Assembly: GCA_038025085.1 (NCBI GenBank)
Contig: CM076146.1
Span: 22,300,001 to 22,364,000, forward strand
Direction of reading: 5' to 3'
Source of the DNA: Tetragonia tetragonoides
Lineage: Eukaryota > Streptophyta > Magnoliopsida > Caryophyllales > Aizoaceae
DNA: 64,000 nt
Made by a program: the position numbers and the translations under genes. Below the pieces are notes generated by a model that was not told the DNA's origin, did no database searches, and worked only from the letters and a program-made list of their open reading frames with translations. Shown in pieces: positions 7,833 through 21,600 of the stretch (the stretch's first letter is position 1; each line of letters opens with the position of its first letter).

Positions 7833-10800
7833 ATGAAAAAGATTTGAGTTCTTTTGTATTGTATATAAAGAGAAAGCATCCAAATACTTTGTGTACAATC
7901 ATTTGAGTGTGAAACTACACCTAGGATGTTTACAGTTACAAACAAGCTTCAACTCAAGCTTTTGAATGTATTTACGCGTTTTAAAAGCTCATACGAGTAG
8001 GGTGAAAGAGATTTGAGTTCTTTTGAGTTGTATATTAAGAGAAAGCATCCAAATACTTTGTTTGCTATCATTTGAGTGTGAAACTACACCAAGAATGTGT
8101 TAAATTACAAACAAGCTTCAACTCAAGCTTTTGAATGCATTTACGCGTTTTAAAAGCTAATACGAGTAGGGTGAAAGAGATTTGAGTTCTTTTGTGTTGT
8201 ATATTAAGAGATAGCATCCAAATACTTTGTTTGCATTCATTTGAGTGTGAAACTACACCTAGGATGTTTACAAGTACAAACAAGCTTCAACTCAAGCTTT
8301 TGAATGAATTTACGCGTTTTAACAGCTCTTACGACTAGGGTGATAGAAATTGAGTTCTTTTGTGTTGTATATTAAGAGAAAATATCCAAATACTTTGTTT
8401 GCATTCATTTGAGTGTGAAATAACACCAGGGTTGTTTACAAGTACAAACAAGCTTCGACTCAAGCTTTTGAATGCATTTACGCGTTTTAAAAGCTCATAC
8501 GAGGAGGGTGAAAGAGATTTGAGTTCTTTTGTGTTGTATATTAAGAGAAAGCATCCAAATACTTTTTTTGCATTCATTTGAGTGTGAAACTACACCTAGG
8601 ATGTTTACAGTTACAAACAAGATTCAACTCATGCTTTTGAATTCATTTACGCGTTTTAAAAGCTCATACGAGTAGGGTGAAAGAGATTTGATTTTTTTTT
8701 CTGTTGTATACTAAGAGAAAGCACCCAAATGTTTTGTTTGCATTCTTTTGAGTGTGAAACTACACCAAGAATGTGTTAAATTACAAACAAGCTTCAACTC
8801 AAGCTTTTGAATGCATTTACGCGTTTTAAAAGCTCATACGAGTAGGGTGAAAGAGATTTGAGTTCTTTTGTGTTGTATATAAAGAGAAAGCATCCAAATA
8901 CTTTGTTTGCATTCATTTGAGTGTGAAACTACACCAAGGATGTTTACAGTTACAAACAAGCTTCAACTCAAGCTTTTGAATGCATTTACGCGTTTTAAAA
9001 GCTCATGCGAGTAGGGTGAAAGAGATTTGAGTTCTTTTGTGTTGTATATTAAGAGAAAGCATCCAAATACTTTGTTTGCATTCATTTGAGTGTGAAATAT
9101 ACCTAGGATGTTTACAGTTACAAACAAGCATCAACTCATGCTTTTGAATGCATTTACGCGTTTTAAAAGCTCATACGAGTAGGGTGAAAGATATTTGAGT
9201 TCTTTTGTGTTGTATATTAAGAGAAAGCATCCAAATACTTTGTTTCCATTCATTTAAGTGTGAAACTACAGCTAGGATGTTTACAAGTACAAACAAGCTT
9301 CAACTCAAGCTTTTGAATGTATTTACGCGTTTTAATAGCTCATACGAGTATGGTGCAAGAGATTTGAGTTCTTTTAGTGTTGTATAGTAAGAGAAAGCAT
9401 CCAAATACTTTTTTTGCATTCATTTGAGTGTGAAACTACACCTAGGATGATTACAAGTACAAACAAGCTTCAACTCAAGCTTTTGAATGTATTTACGCGT
9501 TTTAAAAGCTCATACGAGTAGGGTGAAAGAGATTTGAGTTCTTTTGTGTTGTATATTAAGAGAAAGCATCCAAATACTTTTTTTTCATTCATTTGAGTGT
9601 GAAACTATACCTAGGATGTTTACAGTTACAAACAAGCTTCAACTCAAGCTTTTGAATGCATTTACGCGTTTTAAAAGCTCATACGAGTAGGGTGAAAGAG
9701 ATTTGAGTTCTTTTGCGTTATATATTAAGAGAAAGCATCCAGATACTTTTTTTGCATTCATTTGAGTGTGAAACTACACCTAGGATGTTTACAGTTACAA
9801 ACAAGCTTCAACTCAAGCTTTTGAATGCAATTACGCTTTTTAAAAGCTCATACGAGGAGGGTGAAAGAGATTTGAGTTCTTTTGTGTTTTATATTAAGAG
9901 AAAGCATCCAAATTCTTTGTTTGCATTTATTTGAGTGTGAAACTACACCTATGATGTTTACAAGTACAAACAAGCTTCAACTCAAGCTTTTGAATGAATT
10001 TACGCGTTTTAACAGCTCTTACGACTAGGGTGATAGAAATTGAGTTCTTTTGTGTTGTATATTAAGAGAAAATATCCAAATACTTTGTTTGCATTCATTT
10101 GAGTGTGAAACTACACCGAGGATGTTTACAGTTACAAACAAGCTTCAACTCAAGCTTTTGAATGCATTTACGTGTTTTAACAGCTCATACGACTAGGGTG
10201 ATAGAAATTGAGTTCTTTTGTGTTGTATATTAAGAGAAAATATCCAAATACTTTGTTTGCATTCATTTGAGTGTGAAATAACACTAAGGTTGTTTACAAG
10301 TACAAACAAGCTTCAACTCAAGCTTTTGAATGCATTTACGCGTTTTAAAAGCTCATACGTGTAGGGTGAAAGAGATTTGAGTTCTTTTGTGTTGTATATT
10401 AAGTGAAAGCATCCAAATACTTTGTTTGCATTCATTTGAGTGTGAAACTACACCGAGGATGTTTACAAGTACAAACAAGCTTGAACTCAAGCTGTTGAAT
10501 GTATTTGAGCGTTTTAAAAGCTCATACGAGTAGGGTGATAGAGATTTCAGTTCTTTTGTGTTGTATATTAAGAGAAAGCATCCAAATACTTTGTTTGCAT
10601 TCATTTAAGTGTGAAATTACACCTAGGATGTTTACAAGTACAAACAAGCTTCAACTCAAGCTGTTGAATGAATTTACGCGATTTAACAGCTCTTACGACT
10701 AGGGTGATAGATATTGAGTTCTTTTGTGTTGTATATTTAGAGAAAGCATCCAAATACTTTGTTTGCATTCACTTGAGTGTGAAACTACACCTAGGATGTT

Positions 10801-13800
10801 TACAAGTACAAACAAGCTTCAACTCAAGCTTTTGAATGTATTTACGCGTTTTAAAAGCTCATACGTGTAGGGTGAAAGTGATTTGAGTTCTTTTGTGTTG
10901 TATATTAAGAGAAAGCATCCAAATACTTTTTTTGCATTCATTTGAGTGTGAAAATATACCTAGGATGTTTACAAGTACAAACAAGCTTCAACTCAAGCTT
11001 TTGAATGAATTCACACGTTTTAACAGCTCTTACGACTAGGGTGATAGAAATTGAGTTCTTTTGTGTTGTATATTAAGAGAAAATATCCAAATACTTTGTT
11101 TGCATTCATTTGAGTGTGAAATAACACCAGGGTTGTTTACATGTACAAACAAGCTTCAACTCAAGCATTTGAATGCATTTACGCGTTTTAAAAGCTCATA
11201 CGAGTAGGGTGAAAGAGATTTGATTTCTTTTCTGTTGTATATGAAGAGAAAGCACCCAAATGTTTTGTTTACATTCTTTTGAGTATGAAACTACACCAAG
11301 AATGTGTTAAATTACAAACAAGCTTCAACTCAAGCTTTTGAATGCATTTACGCGTTTTAAAAGCTCATACGAGTAGGGTGAAACAGATTTGAGTTCTTTT
11401 GTGTTGTATATTAAGAGACAGCATCCAAATACTTTGTTTGCATTCATTTGAGTGTGAAACTATACCTAGGATGTTTACAAGTACAAACAAGCTTCAACTC
11501 AAGCTTTTGAATGAATTTACGCGTTTTAACAGCTCTTACGACTAGGGTGATAGAAATTGAGTTCTTTTGTGTTGTATATTAAGAGAAAGCATCCAAATAC
11601 TTTGTTTGCAATCATATGAGTGTGAAAGTACACCTAGGATGTTTACAGTTACAAACAAGCTTCAACTCAAGCTTTTGAATGCATTTACGCGTTTTAAAAG
11701 CTTATACGAGTTGGGTGAAAGAGATTTGAGTTCTTTTGTGTTGTATATTAAGAGAAAGCATCCAAATACTTTGTTTGCATTCAGGTGAGTGTGAAAATAT
11801 ACCTAGGATGTTTACAAGTACAAACAAGCTTCAACTCAAGCTTTTGAATGAATTCACGCGTTTTACCAGCTCTTACGACTAGGGTGATAGAAATTGAGTT
11901 CTTTTGTATTGTATATTAAGAGAAAATATCCAAATACTTTGTTTGCATTCATTTGAGTGTGAAATAACACCAGGGTTGTTTACAAGTACAAACAAGCTTC
12001 AACTCAAGCATTTGAATGCATTTACGCGTTTTAAAAGCTCATACGAGTAGGGTGAAAGAGATTTGATTTCTTTTCTGTTGTATATGAAGAGAAAGCACCC
12101 AAATGTTTTGTTTGCATTCTTTTGAGTATGAAACTACACCAAGAATGTGTTAAATTACAAACAAGCTTCAACTCAAGCTTTTGAATGCATTTACGCGTTT
12201 TAAAAGCTCATACGAGTAGGGTGAAAGAGATTTGAGTTCTTTTGTGTTGTATATTAAGAGAAAGCATCCAAATACTTTGTTTGCATTCATTTGAGTGTGA
12301 AACTATACCTAGGATGTTTACAAGTACAAACAAGCTTCAACTCAAGCTTTTGAATGAATTTACGCGCTTTAACAGCTCTTACGACTGGGGTGATAGAAAT
12401 TGAGTTCTTTTGTGTTGTATATTAAGAGAAAATATCCAAATACTTTGTTTGCATTAATTTGAGTGTGAAATAACACCATGGTTGTTTACAAGTACAAACA
12501 TGCTTCAACTCAAGCATTTGAATGCATTTACGCGTTTTAAAAGCTCATACGAGTAGGGTCAAAGAGATTTGATTTCTTTTCTGTTGTATATGAATAGAAT
12601 GCACCCAAATGTTTTGTTTGCATTCTTTTGAGTGTGAAACTACACCTAGGATGTTTAGAAGTACAAACAAGCTTCAACTCAAGCTGTTGAATGTATTTAC
12701 GCGTTTTAAAAGCTCATACGAGTAGGGTGAAAGAGATTTCAGTTCTTTTGTGTTGTATATTAAGAGAAAGCATCCAAATACTTTGTTTGCATTCATTTGA
12801 GTGTAAAACTACACCTAGGATGTTTACAAGTACAAAAAAGCTTCAACTCAAGCTGTTGAATGAATTTACGCGAATTAACAGCTCTTACGACTAGGGTGAT
12901 AGAAATTGAGTTCTTTTGTGTTGTATATTAAGAGAAAGCATCCAAATACTTTGTTTGCATTCATTTGAGTGTGAAACTACACCTAGGATGTTTACAAGTA
13001 CAAACAAGCTTCAACTCAAGCTTTTGAATGCATTTACACGTTTTAAAAGCTCATACGAGTAGGGTGAAAGAGATCTAAGTTCTTTTTTGTTGTATAGTAA
13101 CAGAAAGCATCCAAATACTTTTTTGACATTCATTTGAGTGTGAAACTATACCTAGGATGTTTGCAGTTACAAACAAGCTTCAACTCAAGCTTTTGAATGC
13201 GTTTACGCGTTTTATAAGATCATACGAGTAGGGTGAAAGATATTTGAGTTCTTTTGTGTTGTATATTAAGGGAAAGCATCCAAATACTTTGTTTGCATTC
13301 ATTTGAGTGTGAAACTACACCTAGGATGTTTACAAGTACAAACAAGCTTCAACTCAAGCTGCTGAATGTATTTACGCGTTTTAAAAGCTCATACGAGGAG
13401 GGTGATAGAAATTGAGTTCTTTTGTTTTGTATATTAAGGGAAAGCATCCAAATACTTTGTTTGCAATCATTTGAGTGTGAAACAACACCTAGGATGTTTA
13501 CAGTTACAAACAAGCTTCAACTCAAGCTTTTGAATGCATTTACGCGTTTTAAAACCTCATACGAGTAGGGTGAAAGAGATTTGGGTTCTTTTGTGTTGTA
13601 TATTAAGAGAAAGCATCCAAATACTTTGTTTGCAATCATTTGAGTGTGAAACTATACCTAGGATGTTTACAGTTACAAACAAGCTTCAACTCAAGCTTTT
13701 GAATGCATTTACGCGTTTTAAAGCTCATACGAGTAGGGTGAAAGAGATTTGAGTTCTTTTGTGTTGTATATTAAGAGAAAGCATCCAAATACTTTGTTTG

Positions 13801-15600
13801 CATTCATTTGAGTGTGAAACTAGACCTAGGATGTTTACAAGTACAAACAAGCTTCAACTCCAGCTGTTGAATGAATTTACGCGTTTTAACAGCTCTTACG
13901 ACTAGGGTGATAGAAATTGAGTTCTTTTGTGTTGTATATTAAGAGAAAGCATCCAAATACTTTGTTTGCAATCATTTGAGTGTGAAACTACACCAAGGAT
14001 GTTTACAGTTACAAACAAGCTTCAACTCAAGCTGCTGAATGAATTTACGCGTTTTGACAGCTCTTACGACTAGGGTGATAGAAATTGAGTTCTTTTGTGT
14101 TGTATATTAAGAGAAAGCTTCCAAATACTTTGTTTGCATTCATTTGAGTGTGAAACTACACCTAGGATGTTTACAGTTACAAACAAGCTTCAACTCAAGC
14201 TTTTGAATGCATTTACGGGTTTTAAAAGCGCATGCGAGTAGGGTGAAAGAGATTTGAGTTCTTTTGTGTTGTATATTAAGACAAAGCATCCCAATACTTT
14301 GTTTACATTCATTTGAGTGTAAAACTACACCTAGGGTGTTTACAGTTACAAACAAGCTTCAACTCAAGCTTTTGAATGCATTTACGCGTTTTAAAAGCTC
14401 ATACGAGTAGGGTGATAGAAATTGAGTTCTTTTGTGTTGTATATTAAGAGAAAGCATCCAAATACTCTGTTTGCATTCATTTGAGTGTGAAAATACACCT
14501 AGGATGTTTACAGTTACAAACAAGCTTCAACTCAAGCTTTTGAATGCATTTACGCGTTTTAAAAGCTCATACGAGTAGGGTGAAAGAGATTTGAGTTCTT
14601 TTGTGTTGTATAATAAGAGAAAGCATCCAAATACTTTGTTTGCATTCATTTGAGTGTGAAACTACACCTAGGATGTTTACAAGTACAAACAAGCTTCAAC
14701 TCCAGCTGTTGAATGAATTTACGCGTTTTAACAGCTCTTACGACTAGGGTGATAGAAATTGAGTTCTTTTGTGTTGTATATTAAGAGAAAGCATCCAAAT
14801 ACTTTGTTTGCAATCATTTGAGTGTGAAACTACACCTAGGATGTTTACAGTTACAAACAAGCTTCAACTCAAGCTTTTGAATGCATTTACGGGTTTTAAA
14901 AGCGCATGCGAGTAGGGTGAAAGAGATTTGAGTTCTTTTGTGTTGTATATTAAGAGAAAGCATCCAGATACTTTGTTTGCATTCATTTGAGTGTGAAACT
15001 ATACCTAGGATGTTTGCAGTTACAAACAAGCTTCAACTCAAGCTTTTGAATGCATTTACGCGTTTTAAAAGCTTATACGAGTAGGGTGAAAGAGATTTGA
15101 GTTCTTTTGTGTTGTATATTAAGAGAAAGCATCCAAATACTTTGTTTGCATTCATTTGAGTGTGAAACTATACCTAGGATGTTTACAGTTACAAACAAGC
15201 TTCAACTCAAGCTTTTGAATGCATTTACGCGTTTTAAAAGCTCATACGAGTAGGGTGAAAGAGATTTGAGTTCTTCTGTGTTGTATATTAAGACAAAGCA
15301 TCCCAATACTTTGTTTGCATTCATTTGCTTGTGAAATTATACCTAGGATGTTTACAGTTACAAACAAGCTTCAACTCAAGCTTTTGAATGCATTTACGCG
15401 TTTTAAAAGCTCTTACGAGTAGGGTGAAAGAGATTTGAGTTCTTTTGTGTTGTATATTAAGACAAAACATCCAAATACTTTGTTTGCATTCATTTGAGTG
15501 TGAAACTATACCTAGGATGTTTACAGTTACCAACAAGCTTCAACTCAAGCTTTTGAATGCATTTACGCGTTTTTAAAAGCTCATACGTGTAGGGTGAAAG
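7833..15600 (+). repeat. Diverged left edge of the satellite array
   Basis: Monomers here differ more from one another than those further right. They carry private changes (AATATCCAAATAC, CACCCAAATGTTTTG, ACACCAGGGTTG, AATGTGTTAAATTAC) and I found only short local duplications, for example segments around 10.98-11.2 kb and 11.8-12.05 kb that share several variants. No long higher-order period was visible. Decay at array edges with homogenisation inside is the usual pattern for satellites evolving by unequal exchange. Confidence 0.65.
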
Positions 15601-18600
15601 AGATTTGAGTTCTTTTGTGTTGTATATTAAGAGAAAGCATCCAAATATGTTGTTTGTATTCATTTGAGTGTGAAACTACACCTGGGATGTTTACAAGTAC
15701 AAACAAGCTTCAACTCAAGCTGTTGAATGAATTTACGCTTTTTAACAGCTCTTACGACTAGGGTGATGGAAATTGAGTTCTTTTGTGTTGTTTATTAAGA
15801 GAAAGCATCCAAATACTCTGTTTGCATTCATTTGAGTGTGAAAATACACCTAGGATGCTTACAGTTACAAACAAGCTTCAACTCAAGCTTTTGATTGCAT
15901 TTACGCGTTTTAAAAGCTCATACGAGTAGGGTGAAAGAGATTTGAGTTCTTTTGTGTTGTATATTAAGAGAAAGCATCCAAATACGTTGTTTGCATTCAT
16001 TTGAGTGTGAAACTACACCTAGGATGTTTACAACTACAAACAAGCTTCAACTCAAGCTCCTGACTGAATTTACGCGTTTTCACAGCTCTTACGACTAGGG
16101 TGATAGAAATTGAGTTCTTTTGTGTTGTATATTAAGAGAAAGCATCCAAATACTCTGTTTGCATTCATTTGAGTGTGAAAATACACCTAGGATGTTTACA
16201 GTTACAAACAAGCTTCAACTCAAGCTTTTGAATGCATTTACGCGTTTTAAAAGCTCATACGAGTAGGGTGAAAGAGATTTGGGTTCTTTTGTGTTGTATA
16301 TTAAGAGAAAGCATCCAAATCCTGTGTTTGCAATCATTTGAGTGTGAAACTACACCTAGGATGTTTACAAGTACAAAAAAGCTTCACTTCAAGCTGTTGA
16401 ATGAATTTACGCGTTTTAACAGCTCTTACGACTAGGGTGATAGAAATTGAGTTCTTTTGTGTTGCATATTAAGAGAAAGCATCCAAATATTTTGTTTGCA
16501 ATCATTTGAGTTTGAAACTACACCTAGGATGTTTACAGTTACAAAACAAGCTTCAACTCAAGCTGCTGAATGAATTTACGCGTTTTAACAGCTCTTACGA
16601 ATAGGGTGATAGAAATTGAGTTCTTTTGTTTTGTATATTAAGAGAAAGCATCCAAATATTTTGTTTGCATTTATTTGAGTGTGAAACTACACCTAGGATG
16701 TTTACAGTTACAAACAAGCTTCAACTCAAGCTTTTGAATGCATTTACGCGTTTTAAAAGCTCATACGAGTAGGGTGAAAGAGATTTGAGTTCTTTTGTGT
16801 TGTATATTAAGAGAAAGCATCCAAATACTTTGTTTGCATTCATTTGAGTGTGAAACTTTACCTAGGATGTTTACAGTCACAAACAAGCTTCAACTCAAGC
16901 TTCTGAATGCATTTACGCGTTTTAAAAGCTCATACGAGTATGGTGAAAGAGATTTGAGTTCTTTTGTGTTGTATATTAAGAGAAAGCATCCAAATACGTT
17001 GTTTTCATTCATTCGAGTGTAAAACTACACCTAGGATGTTTACAAGTACAAACAAGCTTAAACTCAACCTGCTGAATAAATTTACGCGTTTTAACAGCTC
17101 TTACGACTAGGGTGTTAGAAATTGAGTTCTTTTGTGTTGTATATTAAGAGAAAGAATCCAAATACTTTGTTTGCTTTCATTTGAGTGTGAAATTACACCT
17201 AGGATGTTTACAGTTACAAACAAGCTTCAACCCAAGCTGCTGAATGAATTTACGCGTTTTAACAGCTCTTACGACTAGGGTGATAGAAATTGAGTTCTTT
17301 TGTGTTGTATATTAAGAGAAAGCTTCCAAATACTTTGTTTGCATTCATTTGAGTGTGAAACTACACCTAGGATGTTTACAGTTACAAACAAGCTTCAACT
17401 CAAGCTTTTGAATGCATTTACGGGTTTTAAAAGCGCATGCGAGTAGGGTGAAAGAGATTTGAGTTCTTTTGTGTTGTATATTAAGACAAAGCATCCCAAT
17501 ACTTTGTTTACATTCATTTGAGTGTAAAACTACACCTAGGGTGTTTACAGTTACAAACAAGCTTCAACTCAAGCTTTTGAATGCATTTACGCGTTTTAAA
17601 AGCTCCTACGAGTAGGGTGAATGAGATTTGAGTTCTTTTGTGTTGTATATTAAGAGAAAGCATCCAAATACTCTGTTTGCATTCATTTGAGTGTGAAAAT
17701 ACACCTAGGATGTTTACAGTTACAAACAAGCTTCAACTCAAGCTTTTGAATGCATTTACGCGTTTTAAAAGCTCATACGAGTAGGGTGAAAGAGATTTGA
17801 GTTCTTTTGTGTTGTATAATAAGAGAAAGCATCCAAATTCTTTGTTTGCATTCATTTGAGTGTGAAACTACACCTAGGATGTTTACAAGTACAAACAAGC
17901 TTCAACTCCAGCTGTTGAATGAATTTACGCGTTTTAAAAGCTCATACGAGTAGGGTGATAGAAATTGAGTTCTTTTGTGTTGTATATTAAGAGAAAGCAT
18001 CCAAATACTTTGTTTGCAATCATTTGAGTGTGAAACTACACCTAGGATGTTTACAGTTACAAACAAGCTTCAACTCAAGCTGCTGAATGAATTTACGGGT
18101 TTTAAAAGCGCATGCGAGTAGGGTGAAAGAGATTTGAGTTCTTTTGTGTTGTATATTAAGAGAAAGCATCCAAATACTTTGTTTGCATTCATTTGAGTGT
18201 GAAACTATACCTAGGCTGTTTACAGTCACAAACAAGCTTCAACTCAAGCTTCTGAATGCATTTACGCGTTTTAAAAGCTCATACGAGTATGGTGAAAGAG
18301 ATTTGAGTTCTTTTGTGTTGTATATTAAGAGAAAGCATCCAAATACGTTGTTTTCATTCATTCGAGTGTAAAACTACACCTAGGATGTTTACAAGTACAA
18401 ACAAGCTTAAACTCAACCTGCTGAATAAATTTACGCGTTTTAACAGCTCTTACGACTAGGGTGATAGAAATTGAGTTCTTTTGTGTTGTATATTAAGAGA
18501 AAGCATCCAAATACTTTGTTTCCTTTCATTTGAGTGTGAAATTACACCTAGGATGTTTACAGTTACAAACAAGCTTCAACCCAAGCTGCTGAATGAATTT

Positions 18601-21600
18601 ACGCGTTTTAACAGCTCTTACGACTAGGGTGATAGAAATTGAGTTCTTTTGTGTTGTATATTTAGAGAAAGCATCCAAAAAATTTGTTTGCAATCATTTG
18701 AGTGTGAAACTAGACCTAGGATGTTTACAGTTACAAACAAGCTTCAACTCAAGCTTTTGAATGCATTTACGCGTTTTAAAAGCTCATACGAGTAGGGTGA
18801 AAGAGATTTGAGTTCTTTTGTGTTGTATATTAAGAGAAAGCATCCAAATACTTTGTTTGCATTCATTTGAGTGTAAAACTACACCTAGGATGTTTACCGT
18901 TACAAACAAGCTTCAACTCAAGCTTTTGAACGCATTTACGCGTTTTAAAAGCTCATACGAGTAGGGGGGAAGAGATTTGGGTTCTTTTGTGTTGTATATT
19001 AAGAGAAAGCATCCAAATACTTTGTTTGCAATCATTTGAGTGTGAAACTACACCTAGGATGTTTACAGTTACAAACAAGCTTCAACTCAAGCTTTTGAAT
19101 GCATTTACGCGTTTTAAAACCTCATACGAGTAGGGTGAAAGAGATTTGAGTTCTTTTGTGTTGTATATTAAGAGAAAGCATCCAAATACTTTGTTTGCAT
19201 TCATTTGAGTGTGAAACTATACCTAGGGATTTTACAGTTACAAACAAGCCTCAACTCAAGCTTTTGAATGCATTTACGCGTTTTAAAAGCTCATACGAGT
19301 AGGGTGAAAGAGATTTGAGTTCTTTTGTGTTGTATATTAAGAGAAAGCATCCAAATACTTTGTTTGCATTCATTTGAGTGTGAAACTACACCTAGGATGT
19401 TTACAAGTACAAACAAGCTTCAACTCAAGCTGCTGAATGAATTTACGCGTTTTAACAGCTCTTACGACTAGGGTGATAGAAATTGAGTTCTTTTATGTTG
19501 TATATTAAGAGAAAGCATCCAAATATGTTGGTTGCATTCATTTGAGTGTGAAACTACACCTGGGATGTTTACAAGTACAAACAAGCTTCAACTCAAGCTG
19601 TTGAATGAATTTACGCTTTTTAACAGCTCTTACGACTAGGGTGATGGAAATTGAGTTCTTTTGTGTTGTTTATTAAGAGAAAGCATCCAAATACTCTGTT
19701 TGCATTCATTTGAGTGTGAAAATACACCTAGGATGCTTACAGTTACAAACAAGCTTCAACTCAAGCTTTTGATTGCATTTACGCGTTTTAAAAGCTCATA
19801 CGAGTAGGGTGAAAGAGATTTGAGTTCTTTTGTGTTGTATATTAAGAGAAAGCATCCAAATACGTTGTTTGCATTCATTTGAGTGTGAAACTACACCTAG
19901 GATGTTTACAACTACAAACAAGCTTCAACTCAAGCTCCTGACTGAATTTACGCGTTTTCACAGCTCTTACGACTAGGGTGATAGAAATTGAGTTCTTTTG
20001 TGTTGTATATTAAGATAAAGCATCCAAATACTCTGTTTGCATTCATTTGAGTGTGAAAATACACCTAGGATGTTTACAGTTACAAACAAGCTTCAACTCA
20101 AGCTTTTGAATGCATTTACGCGTTTTAAAAGCTCATACGAGTAGGGTGAAAGAGATTTGGGTTCTTTTGTGTTGTATATTAAGAGAAAGCATCCAAATCC
20201 TGTGTTTGCAATCATTTGAGTGTGAAACTACACCTAGGATGTTTACAAGTACAAAAAAGCTTCACTTCAAGCTGTTGAATGAATGTACGCGTTTTAACTG
20301 CTCTTACGACTAGGGTGATAGAAATTGAGTTCTTTTGTGTTGCATATTAAGAGAAAGCATCCAAATATTTTGTTTGCAATCATTTGAGTTTGAAACTACA
20401 CCTAGGATGTTTACAGTTACAAAACAAGCTTCAACTCAAGCTGCTGAATGAATTTACGCGTTTTAACAGCTCTTACGAATAGGGTGATAGAAATTGAGTT
20501 CTTTTGTTTTGTATATTAAGAGAAAGCATCCAAATATTTTTTTTGCATTTATTTGAGTGTGAAACTACACCTAGGATGTTTACAGTTACAAACAAGCTTC
20601 AACTCAAGCTTTTGAATGCATTTACGCGTTTTAAAAGCTCATACGAGTAGGGTGAAAGAGATTTGAGTTCTTTTGTGTTGTATATTAAGAGAAAGCATCC
20701 AAATACTTTGTTTGCATTTATTTGAGTGTGAAACTTTACCTAGGATGTTTACAGTCACAAACAAGCTTCAACTCAAGCTTCTGAATGCATTTACGCATTT
20801 TAAAAGCTCATACGAGTATGGTGAAAGAGATTTGAGTTCTTTTGTGTTGTATATTAAGAGAAAGCATCCAAATACGTTGTTTTCATTCATTCGAGTGTAA
20901 AACTACACCTAGGATGTTTACAAGTACAAACAAGCTTAAACTCAACCTGCTGAATAAATTTACGCGTTTTAACAGCTCTTACGACTAGGGTGATAGAAAT
21001 TGAGTTCTTTTGTGTTGTATATTAAGAGAAAGAATCCAAATACTTTGTTTGCTTTCATTTGAGTGTGAAATTACACCTAGGATGTTTACAGTTACAAACA
21101 AGCTTCAACCCAAGCTGCTGAATGAATTTACGCGTTTTAACAGCTCTTACGACTAGGGTGATAGAAATTGAGTTCTTTTGTGTTGTATATTTAGAGAAAG
21201 CATCCAAAAAATTTGTTTGCAATCATTTGAGTGTGAAACTAGACCTAGGATGTTTACAGTTACAAACAAGCTTCAACTCAAGCTTTTGAATGCATTTACG
21301 CGTTTTAAAAGCTCATACGAGTAGGGTGAAAGAGATTTGAGTTCTTTTGTGTTGTATATTAAGAGAAAGCATCCAAATACTTTGTTTGCATTCATTTGAG
21401 TGTAAAACTACACCTAGGATGTTTACCGTTACAAACAAGCTTCAACTCAAGCTTTTGAACGCATTTACGCGTTTTAAAAGCTCATACGAGTAGGGGGGAA
21501 GAGATTTGGGTTCTTTTGTGTTGTATATTAAGAGAAAGCATCCAAATACTTTGTTTGCAATCATTTGAGTGTGAAACTACACCTAGGATGTTTACAGTTA

